Positions 18,376 through 30,291 of a stretch of 64,000 bases of DNA are shown in pieces. Every line of letters begins with the position of its first letter. Within the stretch, counting starts at the first letter, position 1. The stretch spans positions 3,236,001 to 3,300,000 of the forward strand of contig NZ_FO538765.1 of NCBI RefSeq assembly GCF_000968135.1. Direction: 5' to 3'. Under the pieces are notes generated by a model. That model saw only the letters and a program-made list of their open reading frames with translations, searched no databases and was not told the origin of the DNA. Source of the DNA: Magnetospira sp. QH-2. GTDB taxonomy: Bacteria; Pseudomonadota; Alphaproteobacteria; Rhodospirillales; Magnetospiraceae. A program made the translations under genes and the position numbers.

Positions 18376-19569
18376 ATGAGTGCATTCAAGACAATTGATA
18401 CCCTGGACGTGGCCGGCAAGCGGGTTTTCGTGCGTGCTGATTTGAACGTCCCGATGAAAGACGGTGTGGTCACCAACACCACCCGCATCGACCGTACCGT
18501 GGCGACCTTGAAAGAGCTGTCCGAAAAGGGTGGACGGGTGATCGTCACCAGCCACCTGGGCCGCCCCAAGGGCGAGAAGAATCCCGAGTTCACCATGAAG
18601 CCGGTGGCCGAAGCTCTCGGCAAGGCCATGGGTCAGGATATCCCTTTCGCCACGGATTGCGTGGGCAACGATGCCAAGGCTGTCATCGACACCCTGGGCG
18701 ATGGCGATATCTGCATGCTGGAAAACCTGCGCTACTACGCGGGCGAGGAAAAGAATGATCCGGCCTTTGTGGATCAGTTGGCTGACCTAGCCGACGTCTA
18801 TGTCAATGACGCCTTCTCCACCGCCCACCGGGCCCATGCCTCCACCGAAGGCCTGGCCCGGAAGCTGCCCGCAGCCGCGGGCCGTTTGATGCAGGCGGAA
18901 CTGGAAGCGTTGTCCAACGCCCTGGAAAGCCCGGCCCGCCCGGTTGCGGCCGTGGTCGGTGGCGCGAAGATCTCCACCAAGCTCGAGGTGCTGGGCACGC
19001 TGGCCTCCAAGGTCGATGTGCTGATCATCGGGGGCGGCATGGCCAACACCTTCCTCAATGCCAAGGGCGTCAACGTGGGCAAGTCCCTCTGCGAGCACGA
19101 AATGGCCGAGACCGCCCGGGAAATGCTGGTCGCGGCGGAAAAGGCCGGTTGCACCGTGATGCTGCCGGTTGACGGCGTGGTCGCCAAGGAGTTTGCCGCC
19201 AACGCGGCCAACCAGGTGGTCGACATCAACGACATTCCCGAAGACTCCATGGTTTTGGACGCCGGACCGAAGACGGTTGCGGAACTGTCCGCCAAGCTCA
19301 AGGAATGCAAGACCATCGTCTGGAACGGTCCGCTGGGCGCTTTCGAAATCACGCCCTTCGACAAGGCCACCGTGGCCCTGGCCCAGGAAGCGGCCGAGAT
19401 GACCAAGGCCGGTACCTTGCTGTCCGTGGCCGGTGGCGGCGATACGGTGGCGGCGCTGGAGCATGCCGGGGTCAAAGAGACCTTCTCTTATGTCTCCACC
19501 GCAGGCGGTGCTTTCCTGGAATGGCTCGAAGGCAAGGATTTGCCGGGCGTCGAAGTGGTTCGTGCCTAA
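18376..19569 (+). CDS. pgk: Phosphoglycerate kinase
   Basis: 397 residues, full length. Signature blocks are VFVRADLNVPMKDG near residue 16, VTSHLGRPKG, the substrate-binding FSTAHRAHAST, the hinge GGAKISTKLEVL, and the C-terminal GGGDTVAALEHAG followed by STAGGAFLEWLEG. It transfers phosphate from 1,3-bisphosphoglycerate to ADP in glycolysis. GGGGGAGG precedes the ATG by 8 bases. A clear terminator follows at 19615, so it is a single-gene transcript. Confidence 0.97.
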   Translation: MSAFKTIDTLDVAGKRVFVRADLNVPMKDGVVTNTTRIDRTVATLKELSEKGGRVIVTSHLGRPKGEKNPEFTMKPVAEALGKAMGQDIPFATDCVGNDAKAVIDTLGDGDICMLENLRYYAGEEKNDPAFVDQLADLADVYVNDAFSTAHRAHASTEGLARKLPAAAGRLMQAELEALSNALESPARPVAAVVGGAKISTKLEVLGTLASKVDVLIIGGGMANTFLNAKGVNVGKSLCEHEMAETAREMLVAAEKAGCTVMLPVDGVVAKEFAANAANQVVDINDIPEDSMVLDAGPKTVAELSAKLKECKTIVWNGPLGAFEITPFDKATVALAQEAAEMTKAGTLLSVAGGGDTVAALEHAGVKETFSYVSTAGGAFLEWLEGKDLPGVEVVRA

Positions 19570-19614
19570 TTGACCCAAATCAAGCCTTCCACTGGAAGGC
19601 CTGCGCGCGTAATA

Positions 19615-19648
19615 AAAAGGGGTACGGCATCGTCCGTACCCCTTTTGA
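19615..19648 (+). terminator. Intrinsic terminator after pgk
   Basis: AAAAGGGGTACG (19615-19626) pairs perfectly with CGTACCCCTTTT (19635-19646) around an 8-base loop. The A and T flanks allow use in both directions. Confidence 0.85.
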
Positions 19649-19669
19649 TTCTGCCCGTTGGAGGGTTCC

Positions 19670-20080
19670 ATGATCGAGTGGCGGGATGATCTTAGCGTCG
19701 GCATTGATACGCTGGACCAGGATCACCAGGAAATCATTCGGCTCATCAATGCCTTTATCGAATCCGTCGAGACCTCCTTGGGCGTGGTTACCATTCACGA
19801 TCGCTTCCGGGCCTTGCAAAAAGTCGTACACAGGCATTTCGCCGACGAGGAAACCATGATGCGGCAGGCCGAATTCGAGGAATTCGATGCTCACAAAATG
19901 CAGCATGACCGCCTGGGCGAGGAACTGGACCTCCTGTGGGATAAAATGGTTCTCGATCCGGTCTTCAAGGCCGATGACGGCATGAAGGAATGGCTGGAAA
20001 GCTGGCTGTTCCGTCATGTGATCCGGCACGATTTCGAATACCGCCCGGCCATGTGGCGACTTCAGTCTCCTGGCTTTTGA
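19670..20080 (+). CDS. Bacteriohemerythrin
   Basis: 136 residues from ATG 19670, placed 5 bases after GGAGGG. A TTG 12 bases earlier overlaps that site and is less likely. The iron ligands of hemerythrin are all present: DQDHQE, HRHFADEE, HKMQHDRL and the C-terminal HVIRHDFEY. The fold is a four-helix bundle with a di-iron oxygen-binding centre. Single-domain forms may store, deliver or sense oxygen, and motile microaerobic bacteria often carry several. Stand-alone gene. Confidence 0.92.
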   Translation: MIEWRDDLSVGIDTLDQDHQEIIRLINAFIESVETSLGVVTIHDRFRALQKVVHRHFADEETMMRQAEFEEFDAHKMQHDRLGEELDLLWDKMVLDPVFKADDGMKEWLESWLFRHVIRHDFEYRPAMWRLQSPGF

Positions 20081-20129
20081 AATCATTATCCCCTTGCCCG
20101 GATCGGGCGGTCTTTGTCACACTCAATGA

Positions 20130-20657
20130 ATGACTTGGTCTTCCATACCCTATGGGCGCCGGGGCGCGCCCTTTGTCACCGCGATCCCGGAAGGAGATGA
20201 TCGGGAACGCCTGATCTGTCCCGATTGCGGCTTTATCCAGTATCAGAATCCGAAAATCATTGTCGGGGCCGTCTGCACTTGGGAAGACAAACTCCTGCTC
20301 TGCCGCCGGGCCATCGAGCCGCGCAAGGGCTTTTGGACCATGCCGGCCGGTTTCATGGAAATGAACGAAACCATCGCCGAGGGGGCCGCCCGCGAGGTAT
20401 GGGAGGAAGCCCTGGCCAAGATTCATATCGAGGGTCTGCTGGGCATCTATGAAATCCCCCGAATCGGCCAGACCTATATGATCTACCGCGCCCGCATGGT
20501 TTCCGCCGACTGCGGTCCCGGCCCGGAAAGTGCCGAAGTGGCGCTGGTCCAATGGGAGGATGTACCCTGGGACGACTTGGCTTTCCCGTCCGTGAAATGG
20601 GCGTTGGAGCTCCATCGCCAGCCCCCGGGCCCGCCAGCCTTCACCGTCGCCACCTAG
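20130..20657 (+). CDS. NUDIX hydrolase with N-terminal zinc-ribbon-like segment
   Basis: 175 residues. An N-terminal [16 protein letters not shown] segment precedes the NUDIX domain. The NUDIX box [20 protein letters not shown] is complete up to the REVWEE core, while the final Gly-hydrophobic pair is replaced by A-L. The C-terminal part ([22 protein letters not shown]) matches the ADP-ribose/NAD-pyrophosphatase-like subgroup. Substrate unknown. There is no good ribosome site at ATG 20130, but nearby alternatives would cut the conserved N-terminus. Confidence 0.88.
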   Translation: MTWSSIPYGRRGAPFVTAIPEGDDRERLICPDCGFIQYQNPKIIVGAVCTWEDKLLLCRRAIEPRKGFWTMPAGFMEMNETIAEGAAREVWEEALAKIHIEGLLGIYEIPRIGQTYMIYRARMVSADCGPGPESAEVALVQWEDVPWDDLAFPSVKWALELHRQPPGPPAFTVAT

Positions 20658-20715
20658 GAAGTTTTTTGCTATGCTTGTTGACCAGCCGTTAACCGCGCGG
20701 GAGTAAGCTGGACTC

Positions 20716-20961
20716 ATGGATCCGGTTACCAGAAGCCTTGACGATGCCCTTAAAGGATTGGACTCCGCCAAGTCCACCGCCGGCACCCGTGCGCGCGGGT
20801 ATGACCAAGCCCGTGACGTGGAAAACCGTGCCCGATCATTCAATCAAGAAACCAGCGAGCAGGAAAAACACGCCTTTTTACGCCTGGACCGGGTGCTCAA
20901 TTCCGGCGAGGCTCTGCGCGAAGATGTGCCGCGCGGCTATTACCTGAACCTTCTCGTTTAA
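20716..20961 (+). CDS. Small hypothetical protein
   Basis: 81 residues, highly charged, mostly predicted helix (LDDALKGLDSAKSTAGTRAR and a central ENRARSFNQETSEQEKHAFL). No signal peptide or membrane segment. Weak ribosome site (GGGAG, 12 bases upstream). Not recognised. Its stop overlaps the 3' end of the convergent sortase gene by 4 bases. Confidence 0.5.
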   Translation: MDPVTRSLDDALKGLDSAKSTAGTRARGYDQARDVENRARSFNQETSEQEKHAFLRLDRVLNSGEALREDVPRGYYLNLLV

Positions 20962-21527
20962 ACTCTCTCGGCTTCCACCACATACCGAAGGGGCCCACCC
21001 GGTACCAAGGCCTCGAAGGGCCAGCAGGTGAGCAGCATCAGCCGCGGGTCTTCAGGATCACTGCGCACGGCGGCCTCGTCCTCGTGCACGACAAATCCAT
21101 CCAACACCCGATAGGTCCGGGTCCAGCCCGCCGAATCGGTGAGCCGCAGGCTGTCGCCGGGAATCAGCTCCCGCAGAAAGGCCATGTGGGTATCGCGATG
21201 CCCGGCGATGACCGTGGTCCCGGGACCATTGGGCGGCTGGCTGCCATCCTGGTGCCCCGGACCCCAGGCAATGGTCCGTCCGGTGGCCCCGGCCAGCACG
21301 ATCAGATCGATACCCAAGCGCGGCACTTCCAATCGGGCCACCGGATGGGTATCGGCCCAGGGCCAGGGTTCTTGGAGCTGGCCACTGGTCAGGCTTTCGG
21401 CCCAGGCGGAGCGGATCAAGTGCTGTCCGAGCCAGGCCTTGGCTTCGATCAGGGCGCCGGACCCGGCCTGCCAGAGCCCGAGCCCCAGCAGCACCGTTCC
21501 AGCCATCAGGCGCAGACGCCCGCTCAT
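20958..21527 (-). CDS. Class GN (Gram-negative) sortase
   Basis: 189 residues from ATG 21527. One N-terminal membrane anchor (about 5-24). The sortase core has TTVIAGHRDTHMAFL with catalytic His110, LMLLTCWPF with Cys168, and GPLRYVV with Arg181. Its ATG overlaps the stop of the upstream partner by 4 bases (ATGA), pointing to translational coupling. In Gram-negative bacteria such sortases usually occur with one target protein carrying VIT and vWA domains, exactly as here. It would cleave a C-terminal sorting signal at the periplasmic face. Confidence 0.92.
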   Translation of the reverse strand: MSGRLRLMAGTVLLGLGLWQAGSGALIEAKAWLGQHLIRSAWAESLTSGQLQEPWPWADTHPVARLEVPRLGIDLIVLAGATGRTIAWGPGHQDGSQPPNGPGTTVIAGHRDTHMAFLRELIPGDSLRLTDSAGWTRTYRVLDGFVVHEDEAAVRSDPEDPRLMLLTCWPFEALVPGGPLRYVVEAERV

Positions 21528-23722
21528 GACCAGCCTCCCCTTGCGCGCCGTCCCCAAAGCAGCAGTCCGGCGCCGATCAGCAAGGTCAGCCCGCCGACCA
21601 TCAGCCGCAGATCCGCCGCCGTCGCGCCTTGGGCATGGAACAGATCCTGGGCCATCATCATATTCGCCGGAGCGGCGGCCTTGCGCGGCAAGGACGACGG
21701 CGGCGCGGACGCGGGGGTACTGAACAGTTTTTCCAGGTCCCAACCATGCGGTGGCAGGCTGGGCACGGCGCGAGATGCCAGATCCTCGCCCTGGGGCCGG
21801 GACGGGGTCTGATCCACCGCCACGAGACTGGTATAGTCGCTGACCAGTTGATGGGTCAGGGCCAGATCGATCACGTCCAGGCGGATCTCCTCCGAAGCGC
21901 GTCCCTCGTAGCGCTGATCATTCAGGCCTTCGATCTTGGTTCGTGCCCACAGGCGAGCAATGCCTTGCCCCCGGACGGCCTTGTCCAACGGGATCGTGCT
22001 GCTCCAATCCAGACCACCCTGCCAGCCGCCCAGACTGATCCCGCCCGAGACGTCGTCGAGGCGCGCGGTAAGCAGCAAGGGCTCTCCGGCATAGAGATCC
22101 GGCAGATTGCGAGGCCAGGCATCGGCCCGGGCGGACCGGGAAAACACCGCCCGTAGATCGGCTAGAACCGGCGCTTCGAGTTTTTTGAACAATTGGTCCA
22201 TACGCTGCTCCACCTGCGCTTCTTCGGCGATGAAGGTATAGGTCCCGCGCCCCAGTTCGGCGCCCTTGCGCATCAGATAGCTGTTGGGCGCCGAGCCGAT
22301 GCCGATGGTGAACAGGCGCGAGTCGCCAATGCGGCGACGGATGTGCGAGAGGATCTCCATCTCGTTACCCACCGCGCCATCGGTCAACAGGATGATCTGG
22401 CGCACCCGCTGGGCGTCGAAACGTCCGTCCAGGGCTTTGTGCAGGGCCGTGAGGATTTCCGTGCCGCCCTCTGCCGACAGATTGGCGACAAACCGCCGGG
22501 CCTGGGTCAGGCTGCGCGGCGTCGCGGCCCGGGCTTCGTCGAACAGGGCCGTGGAGTCGCTGGAAAAGCGGATGATGTTGAAGCGGTCGCGCGGCCCCAA
22601 TCCGTCCAGCGCCTTAAGCAATGCTGCCCGGGCACCATCCATGGACAGTCCCTCCATGGAGCCGGAGGTATCGACCACGAAGACCACCTCGCGGGGCAGG
22701 AGGTTTTCCCGCAGTGCTTCCGGAGTCGGCGTATGGATCTGGGCGAGAATGTAGTGGGCGCCGTCATTACCGGTCTCGGTAAACAACGACACCGCCGGCT
22801 CGTCCGCCGCGCGGGGGGTCCAATGCAGCACGAAATCCCGATCTGCCGGAACCTGACCATCTTTCAGGGTCACTTGTACCGCGCCGCCCTCTTCTTCGGC
22901 GGTGACGACGATCTCATGGCTGGGGCTGGAAATGGCGGCCAAGGGCTGCCCGGCATTTAATCGGATGGAAAAACCGATGGGATTGGTCCCGGCGTCGGGA
23001 TGGATCAGCGGCGGGGTGATGCGTTCGGCATCGGGCACTTGATCCGTGTTGGCGCCCCATCCGTTGCCCGCCTCGCCCAGAACCTTCTGACGACCCGGAA
23101 TATATCGTGGGGTCATGGTGGCGGGAAAGCGCAGTTCATAACGTCCCTCGGTCCAGCGAATCACTTCCTGGAAGCCGATCTCCACCGCGATTTTGCCCCG
23201 GGGCGGGATATTGGCCACGGCGGTGGTGAACAGGTTGGGGCGCTCCTGGGTCACCAGGCTGGCTTTCTTGCCCTGACGCTTGGCGGTCTCGTAGTGACGC
23301 CGGGCCTCTTCCTTCTCCTTGATCTCGCCCTCTATGATGCGGTCGTCCACCCGCATGCGCAGGCTGTCCACGGCGGCATCCTCGGGCAGCGGAAATACAT
23401 AGCTGCCTTCCACCCACTGGGCTTCCGGATTGACAAACAACTGCCGCACCCGGGTACGGGCCAGGGGTCCGACGATCTCCATCTGGATCTGGGTGGCGAC
23501 AGCTGGAGCCTGGGTGGGCTCGACCAGGAAGGGAGTGTCCTCCTCGCTTTCCGGCGACGAGACAACCGGCTGAAAGACCATTTCGGCCCGTGCGGCGGCA
23601 GAGACAATAGCGGTGGCCAACAAGACAGCGACCGTCCCCATGGCAAGCAAGATCCCTGGCAAAGGAGAGCGACGGCGATGGCTGATGGCGTGAGGTGCAT
23701 GGAAATCCGGATGGCGTGGCAT
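21524..23722 (-). CDS. VIT/vWA-domain sortase target protein
   Basis: 732 residues from ATG 23722 (AGGGG 8 bases upstream), with a signal peptide or N-terminal anchor around residues 20-48. The VIT domain lies at about 70-190 (VEGSYVFPLPEDAAVDSLRM, IEGEIKEKEEARRHYE). The vWA domain lies at about 340-510 with an intact MIDAS start (VVDTSGSMEG). A C-terminal membrane helix (LMVGGLTLLIGAGLLLWG) ends in Arg-rich residues. These features match the marine proteobacterial sortase target family. No clear LPxTG stands before the helix; the site reads AQGATAADL. First gene of a two-gene operon with the sortase. Confidence 0.9.
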   Translation of the reverse strand: MPRHPDFHAPHAISHRRRSPLPGILLAMGTVAVLLATAIVSAAARAEMVFQPVVSSPESEEDTPFLVEPTQAPAVATQIQMEIVGPLARTRVRQLFVNPEAQWVEGSYVFPLPEDAAVDSLRMRVDDRIIEGEIKEKEEARRHYETAKRQGKKASLVTQERPNLFTTAVANIPPRGKIAVEIGFQEVIRWTEGRYELRFPATMTPRYIPGRQKVLGEAGNGWGANTDQVPDAERITPPLIHPDAGTNPIGFSIRLNAGQPLAAISSPSHEIVVTAEEEGGAVQVTLKDGQVPADRDFVLHWTPRAADEPAVSLFTETGNDGAHYILAQIHTPTPEALRENLLPREVVFVVDTSGSMEGLSMDGARAALLKALDGLGPRDRFNIIRFSSDSTALFDEARAATPRSLTQARRFVANLSAEGGTEILTALHKALDGRFDAQRVRQIILLTDGAVGNEMEILSHIRRRIGDSRLFTIGIGSAPNSYLMRKGAELGRGTYTFIAEEAQVEQRMDQLFKKLEAPVLADLRAVFSRSARADAWPRNLPDLYAGEPLLLTARLDDVSGGISLGGWQGGLDWSSTIPLDKAVRGQGIARLWARTKIEGLNDQRYEGRASEEIRLDVIDLALTHQLVSDYTSLVAVDQTPSRPQGEDLASRAVPSLPPHGWDLEKLFSTPASAPPSSLPRKAAAPANMMMAQDLFHAQGATAADLRLMVGGLTLLIGAGLLLWGRRARGGWS

Positions 23723-23917
23723 GGCAAGTCCCCTGGGTTCAGTTTGGCGTGGTGACAGGGAACAGTTCACTCTTTCCGCATGGCGGAAAGCGGGTGCCAA
23801 TAAGGCCATTTGGAGATTATTTGCGGCGGGAATGGGGCGGCCAAGAATGCTGCCTCTTGCCTCCCCCCCTTAACCCCCTTAAGGTTCGCCGCCGGAAACC
23901 GTTCATCTTCGTATTAG

Positions 23918-25141
<1,224 letters not shown>

Positions 25142-25164
25142 ACGGGTATTGATTGAATTGGTGG

Positions 25165-25196
25165 ACGGGGCGGTTCTTTGCAGCCGCCCCGTTTGC
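25165..25196. terminator. Terminator between convergent aatA and the JAMM protease gene
   Basis: ACGGGGCGG (25165-25173) pairs with CCGCCCCGT (25184-25192) and is followed by TT. It sits between two convergent genes and probably serves aatA. Confidence 0.65.
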
Positions 25197-25618
25197 TATT
25201 CGGCGTCGTGCAGTTCCAGGGGCTTGAAGGTGCCCTCGTCCAGGCGATAGGCACTGAGCGCCACCAGGCATCCGTCGGCCACGGCGGCAATCACCCAGAT
25301 CATTTTCGGATCGTGGGCCATGGCGTGATCCCGCGCCGATGGGGCGGCGGGATGGTCGGGATGGGAATGGAAATGGCCAACCACCGTGGCCTCGCCACCG
25401 CGTAAGGTCCGCAGCAAATTCATATGCACCTGCGGGTCAATCTCAAAACTATCTTGTTGATCGCCGGAAGCGTGGTTGTCCGTCGGCACCACGTCGAGCA
25501 CCACCGTCCGGCCTTCGGGATCATGGCGCCCCACCAGCAGGCCGCAGCCTTCGCGGGGATAGGCGGTTTCCACATGGTCGCGGATCACGCCACGGGCTTC
25601 GGGGGACAGGACCAACAC
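25196..25618 (-). CDS. Mov34/JAMM (M67) metallopeptidase-like protein
   Basis: 140 residues from GTG 25618. The full JAMM zinc motif is visible: Glu23 in YPREGCGLLVG, then His84, His86, Ser94 and Asp97 in HFHSHPDHPAAPSARD. Bacterial members remove C-terminal extensions from ubiquitin-like sulfur carriers, or act in cysteine and cofactor synthesis. No sulfur-carrier gene is adjacent, so the substrate is open. It follows the small membrane protein gene with a 3-base gap, suggesting one transcript. Confidence 0.88.
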   Translation of the reverse strand: MLVLSPEARGVIRDHVETAYPREGCGLLVGRHDPEGRTVVLDVVPTDNHASGDQQDSFEIDPQVHMNLLRTLRGGEATVVGHFHSHPDHPAAPSARDHAMAHDPKMIWVIAAVADGCLVALSAYRLDEGTFKPLELHDAE

Positions 25619-25621
25619 CGA

Positions 25622-26005
25622 TCAGCGGACCCGCAGGCTGCCAATAACCCGACCGGCGGACAGATCCACCACCAAAGCTTGACTGCAAGCCCCCGCCGGA
25701 CCGGTCACCACCAGCATCTGCGTGCCACGAAGAGGTCGCGCGGAAAGGATTTCACAGTTCTCCGGCAGGCCCAGGGAGATCTCGCCAAAGGGTTCCATGG
25801 GGGCCCGGCGTGGGCGGCGTGCCGGGCCCTCGGGGACCGGCGCCGCGACGGGTTCTTCGGCGGTTTGGACAACGGCGGCATCCTTGCCGCCGAACAGTTT
25901 GAAGTTGGGATCCTCGCCCTTTTTGACGATCCCATAGATCATCAGGCCCATGCCCAGGACGATCAGAATTCCCATGCCGATGACCAAGGCCTTGAGTGCC
26001 ACCAT
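25622..26005 (-). CDS. Small membrane protein, DUF6476-like
   Basis: 127 residues. One membrane helix at residues 5-26 (LVIGMGILIVLGMGLMIYGI), then an Ala/Pro/Arg-rich linker and a compact C-terminal domain (ISLGLPENCEILSARPLRGT, VVTGPAGACSQALVVDLSAG). It resembles the small alphaproteobacterial family DUF6476, often placed back-to-back with rluD as here (starts 24 bases apart). Function unknown. The family name is from memory and should be treated as tentative. Confidence 0.65.
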   Translation of the reverse strand: MVALKALVIGMGILIVLGMGLMIYGIVKKGEDPNFKLFGGKDAAVVQTAEEPVAAPVPEGPARRPRRAPMEPFGEISLGLPENCEILSARPLRGTQMLVVTGPAGACSQALVVDLSAGRVIGSLRVR

Positions 26006-26028
26006 GTTTTCGGTCCAGTGTGCGGGTT

Positions 26029-26994
26029 ATGAGCAACGAACCCACCACATACACCGTCGAGGTGCCCGACCACAAGAGTGGCGAACGACTGGACCGATTC
26101 CTGGCCGAAGCCCTGCCCGAGCTGTCACGCAGCCGTCTCAAGGCGCTGATCGAATCGGCGGCGGTGGTGAAAAATGACGCGCCGGTCAGCGCCCCATCCG
26201 CCAAGATTCGCGTTGGCGAAACCTACGAGGTCCGAGTGCCCGCCGCCGTGACCGCCGAGCCGCAGCCCCAGGCCATGGACTTGACCGTGGTGTTCGAAGA
26301 TGAGCACCTGATCGTCTTGGACAAGCCACCCGGCCTTGTCGTGCACCCGGCGGCGGGCAATCTGGACGGCACCCTGGTCAACGCCTTGCTGGCCCATTGC
26401 GGCGACAGCCTCACCGGCATCGGCGGCGTGCAGCGTCCCGGCATCGTCCACAGAATAGACAAGGACACCAGCGGCCTGATGGTCGCCGCCAAGACCGAAG
26501 CCAGCCATGCCGGGTTGTCCGCGCAATTTGCCGCCCATAGCCTCGAACGAGCCTACCAGGCCGTGGTCTGGGGCATACCCAGCCCGCGCGACGGCAAAAT
26601 CACCGGCAATATCGGCCGCAGCCCGCGCAACCGCAAAAAAATGGCCGTGGTGGCCCGGGGCGGCAAGGAGGCCCTGACCCACTATCATGTGGTCAGGCCC
26701 CTGGGGCTCTGGGCCAGCCTGGTGGAATGCCGCCTGGAAACCGGGCGCACCCACCAGATTCGCGTCCATATGACTGAATTCGGACACTCGCTGATTGGCG
26801 ATCCCCTTTATGGCCGCTCGCCGCGGCGATTGCCATCGACCTTGGCCGAAGCTCAAAAGACTCTGGGGCGGCAGGCTCTTCACGCCTTTTTGATCGGGTT
26901 TCGGCATCCTATCAGCGGTGATAACCTCCGGTTTGAATCTCCAATACCTAATGATATCAATTCACTAATTTGCACATTAGAAGAAATTCACTAA
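26029..26994 (+). CDS. rluD: 23S rRNA pseudouridine synthase RluD-type
   Basis: 321 residues from ATG 26029. An N-terminal S4 RNA-binding domain (GERLDRFLAEALPELSRSRL) is followed by the RluA-family catalytic domain with HRIDKDTSGLM (catalytic Asp144) and LETGRTHQIRVHM. It should convert uridines of 23S rRNA helix 69 to pseudouridine. It ends in an AT-rich C-terminus 109 bases before rpoH. The order DUF6476-rluD-rpoH is common in alphaproteobacteria. Confidence 0.93.
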   Translation: MSNEPTTYTVEVPDHKSGERLDRFLAEALPELSRSRLKALIESAAVVKNDAPVSAPSAKIRVGETYEVRVPAAVTAEPQPQAMDLTVVFEDEHLIVLDKPPGLVVHPAAGNLDGTLVNALLAHCGDSLTGIGGVQRPGIVHRIDKDTSGLMVAAKTEASHAGLSAQFAAHSLERAYQAVVWGIPSPRDGKITGNIGRSPRNRKKMAVVARGGKEALTHYHVVRPLGLWASLVECRLETGRTHQIRVHMTEFGHSLIGDPLYGRSPRRLPSTLAEAQKTLGRQALHAFLIGFRHPISGDNLRFESPIPNDINSLICTLEEIH

Positions 26995-27103
26995 AGCCCT
27001 TTACTTGAGTAAATGAGTGGGGTATTGTGGATTTTAGTGAATGACAAATGCGTATTCGCGTGGTCGACGATGGATCCGTCGCCATGCTCAGGAGATAAAA
27101 ACA

Positions 27104-27994
27104 ATGGCCGCTTTAAGTATAGGTCTCGACACCTCACCGTCTGGCAATCTGACCCGCTATTTGCAGCAGATCCGGAAATTCCCCATGCTCAAGCCCGAAG
27201 AGGAATTCATGCTCGCCAAACGTTGGCAGCAGCATGAAGACCACAAGGCCGCCGAAAAGATGATCACCAGCCATCTGCGCCTGGTCGCCAAGATCGCCAT
27301 GGGCTATCGCGGCTACGGCCTGCCAGTGGGCGAGCTGATCTCCGAAGGCAATGTGGGCATGATGCAAGCGGTGAAGCGCTTCGACCCGGATAAGGGATTC
27401 CGCCTGGCAACCTATGCCATGTGGTGGATCCGAGCTTCCATTCAGGAATACATCCTGCACTCCTGGTCGCTGGTCAAGATGGGCACCACCGCGGCTCAGA
27501 AAAAACTTTTCTTCAACCTGCGCAAGCTCAAAGGGCAAATGCAGGCCATGGAGGAAGGCGATCTGTTGCCGGAGAACGTCACCAAGATCGCCGACCGGTT
27601 GAACGTCTCGGAGACCGAGGTTATCAACATGAACCGCCGCATGGCCAGCCAGGATCATTCCCTGAATGCCGCCGTGCGCGAGGAAGGCGATGGCGAATGG
27701 CAGGATTGGCTGGTCGATGACACCGAAGACCAGGAAACCTCCCTTGGCAAGCGCGAGGAACTGGACGAGCGCCGTCAGCTTCTTACCCAGGCCATGACCG
27801 GACTCAACGAGCGTGAGCGTCATATTTTCGAGGAGCGCCGTCTGCAAGAGGCCCCCTCGACCCTCGAAGACCTGAGCAAGCTCTATGGCATTTCCCGCGA
27901 GCGGGTGCGCCAGATTGAGGTCCGGGCTTTCGAGAAAGTGCAAAAGGCGGTCCATAACGCCGCTGTCAGTCAGCGGCTGGCGATACCCGCCTGA
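27104..27994 (+). CDS. rpoH: RNA polymerase sigma-32 factor RpoH
   Basis: 296 residues from ATG 27104 (AGGAGAT 7 bases upstream). Region 2.1-2.4 has RLVAKIAMGYRGYGLPVGEL and FDPDKGFRLATYAMWWIRASIQEYIL. The RpoH box is QKKLFFNLRKLK. Region 4 has TLEDLSKLYGISRERVRQIE. It directs transcription of heat-shock genes. The next genes are groES and groEL, which carry a CIRCE operator, so two heat-shock controls meet here. A strong terminator follows. Confidence 0.97.
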   Translation: MAALSIGLDTSPSGNLTRYLQQIRKFPMLKPEEEFMLAKRWQQHEDHKAAEKMITSHLRLVAKIAMGYRGYGLPVGELISEGNVGMMQAVKRFDPDKGFRLATYAMWWIRASIQEYILHSWSLVKMGTTAAQKKLFFNLRKLKGQMQAMEEGDLLPENVTKIADRLNVSETEVINMNRRMASQDHSLNAAVREEGDGEWQDWLVDDTEDQETSLGKREELDERRQLLTQAMTGLNERERHIFEERRLQEAPSTLEDLSKLYGISRERVRQIEVRAFEKVQKAVHNAAVSQRLAIPA

Positions 27995-28018
27995 TCCCAA
28001 TTCAACATCACATGGAGA

Positions 28019-28051
28019 ATGCCGGAGCCCTCATGGCTCCGGCATTTTTTT
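28019..28051 (+). terminator. Intrinsic terminator after rpoH
   Basis: ATGCCGGAGCC (28019-28029) pairs with GGCTCCGGCAT (28035-28045), followed by a run of T to 28051. It separates rpoH from the groESL promoter. Confidence 0.9.
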
Positions 28052-28061
28052 ATCTGTGGGG

Positions 28062-28090
28062 TTGACAGTCCGAGCAGTCCCGACTACATC
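28062..28090 (+). promoter_or_regulatory. groESL promoter (sigma-70 type)
   Basis: TTGACA (28062-28067), a 17-base spacer, then TACATC (28085-28090). The CIRCE operator begins 2 bases after the -10 box, so bound HrcA would block transcription start. Confidence 0.75.
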
Positions 28091-28091
28091 A

Positions 28092-28118
28092 CTGGCACTC
28101 AGTATCGTAGAGTGCTAA
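28092..28118 (+). promoter_or_regulatory. CIRCE operator (HrcA binding site)
   Basis: CTGGCACTC, 9 bases, then GAGTGCTAA. This matches the consensus TTAGCACTC-N9-GAGTGCTAA except at two bases of the left edge. It controls groESL through the HrcA repressor, which is not in this window. Confidence 0.93.
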
Positions 28119-28166
28119 CAACACACAGTTCCCGTTATTTACCAACATGTTAAATGAGGTTGCACC

Positions 28167-28454
28167 ATGAAATTCAGGCCGCTGCATGACCGTGTACTGG
28201 TTCGTCGCGTCGAGAGCGAGGAAAAGACCGCCGGTGGCATCATCATCCCCGACACCGCCAAGGAAAAGCCGATGGAAGGCGAAGTGGTTGCCGTTGGCTC
28301 CGGCGCCAAGTCCGAGAGCGGCACCGTCACGGCGCTGGACGTCAAGGCTGGCGACCGCATCCTGTTTGGCAAGTGGTCCGGCACCGAAGTCAAGATGGAC
28401 GGCGAAGAGCTGTTGATCATGAAGGAATCCGACATCATGGGCATCATCGAGTAA
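28167..28454 (+). CDS. groES: Co-chaperonin GroES
   Basis: 95 residues. The mobile-loop and core blocks [22 protein letters not shown] and [20 protein letters not shown] are typical of Cpn10. It caps GroEL during protein folding. First gene of groESL, 49 bases after the CIRCE operator; groEL follows after 55 bases. Confidence 0.98.
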   Translation: MKFRPLHDRVLVRRVESEEKTAGGIIIPDTAKEKPMEGEVVAVGSGAKSESGTVTALDVKAGDRILFGKWSGTEVKMDGEELLIMKESDIMGIIE

Positions 28455-28494
28455 GGACGATTGTCCCGATCTCAAAGCCTGTCTGTTTGAATAG

Positions 28495-30177
<1,683 letters not shown>

Positions 30178-30207
30178 GCCTCCCCCTTCAGCCTATCGAC
30201 CATTGGG

Positions 30208-30235
30208 AAAGGCCGTCCTTCGGGGCGGCCTTTTT
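30208..30235 (+). terminator. Intrinsic terminator after groEL
   Basis: AAAGGCCG pairs with CGGCCTTT around a short loop containing CTTCGG, followed by TTTTT. Confidence 0.85.
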
Positions 30236-30291
30236 CGTGAGCAGAAAGCTCCTGCTTGCTCTGAGCTGTTTTCGGGTGTCAATTGGCCGTC

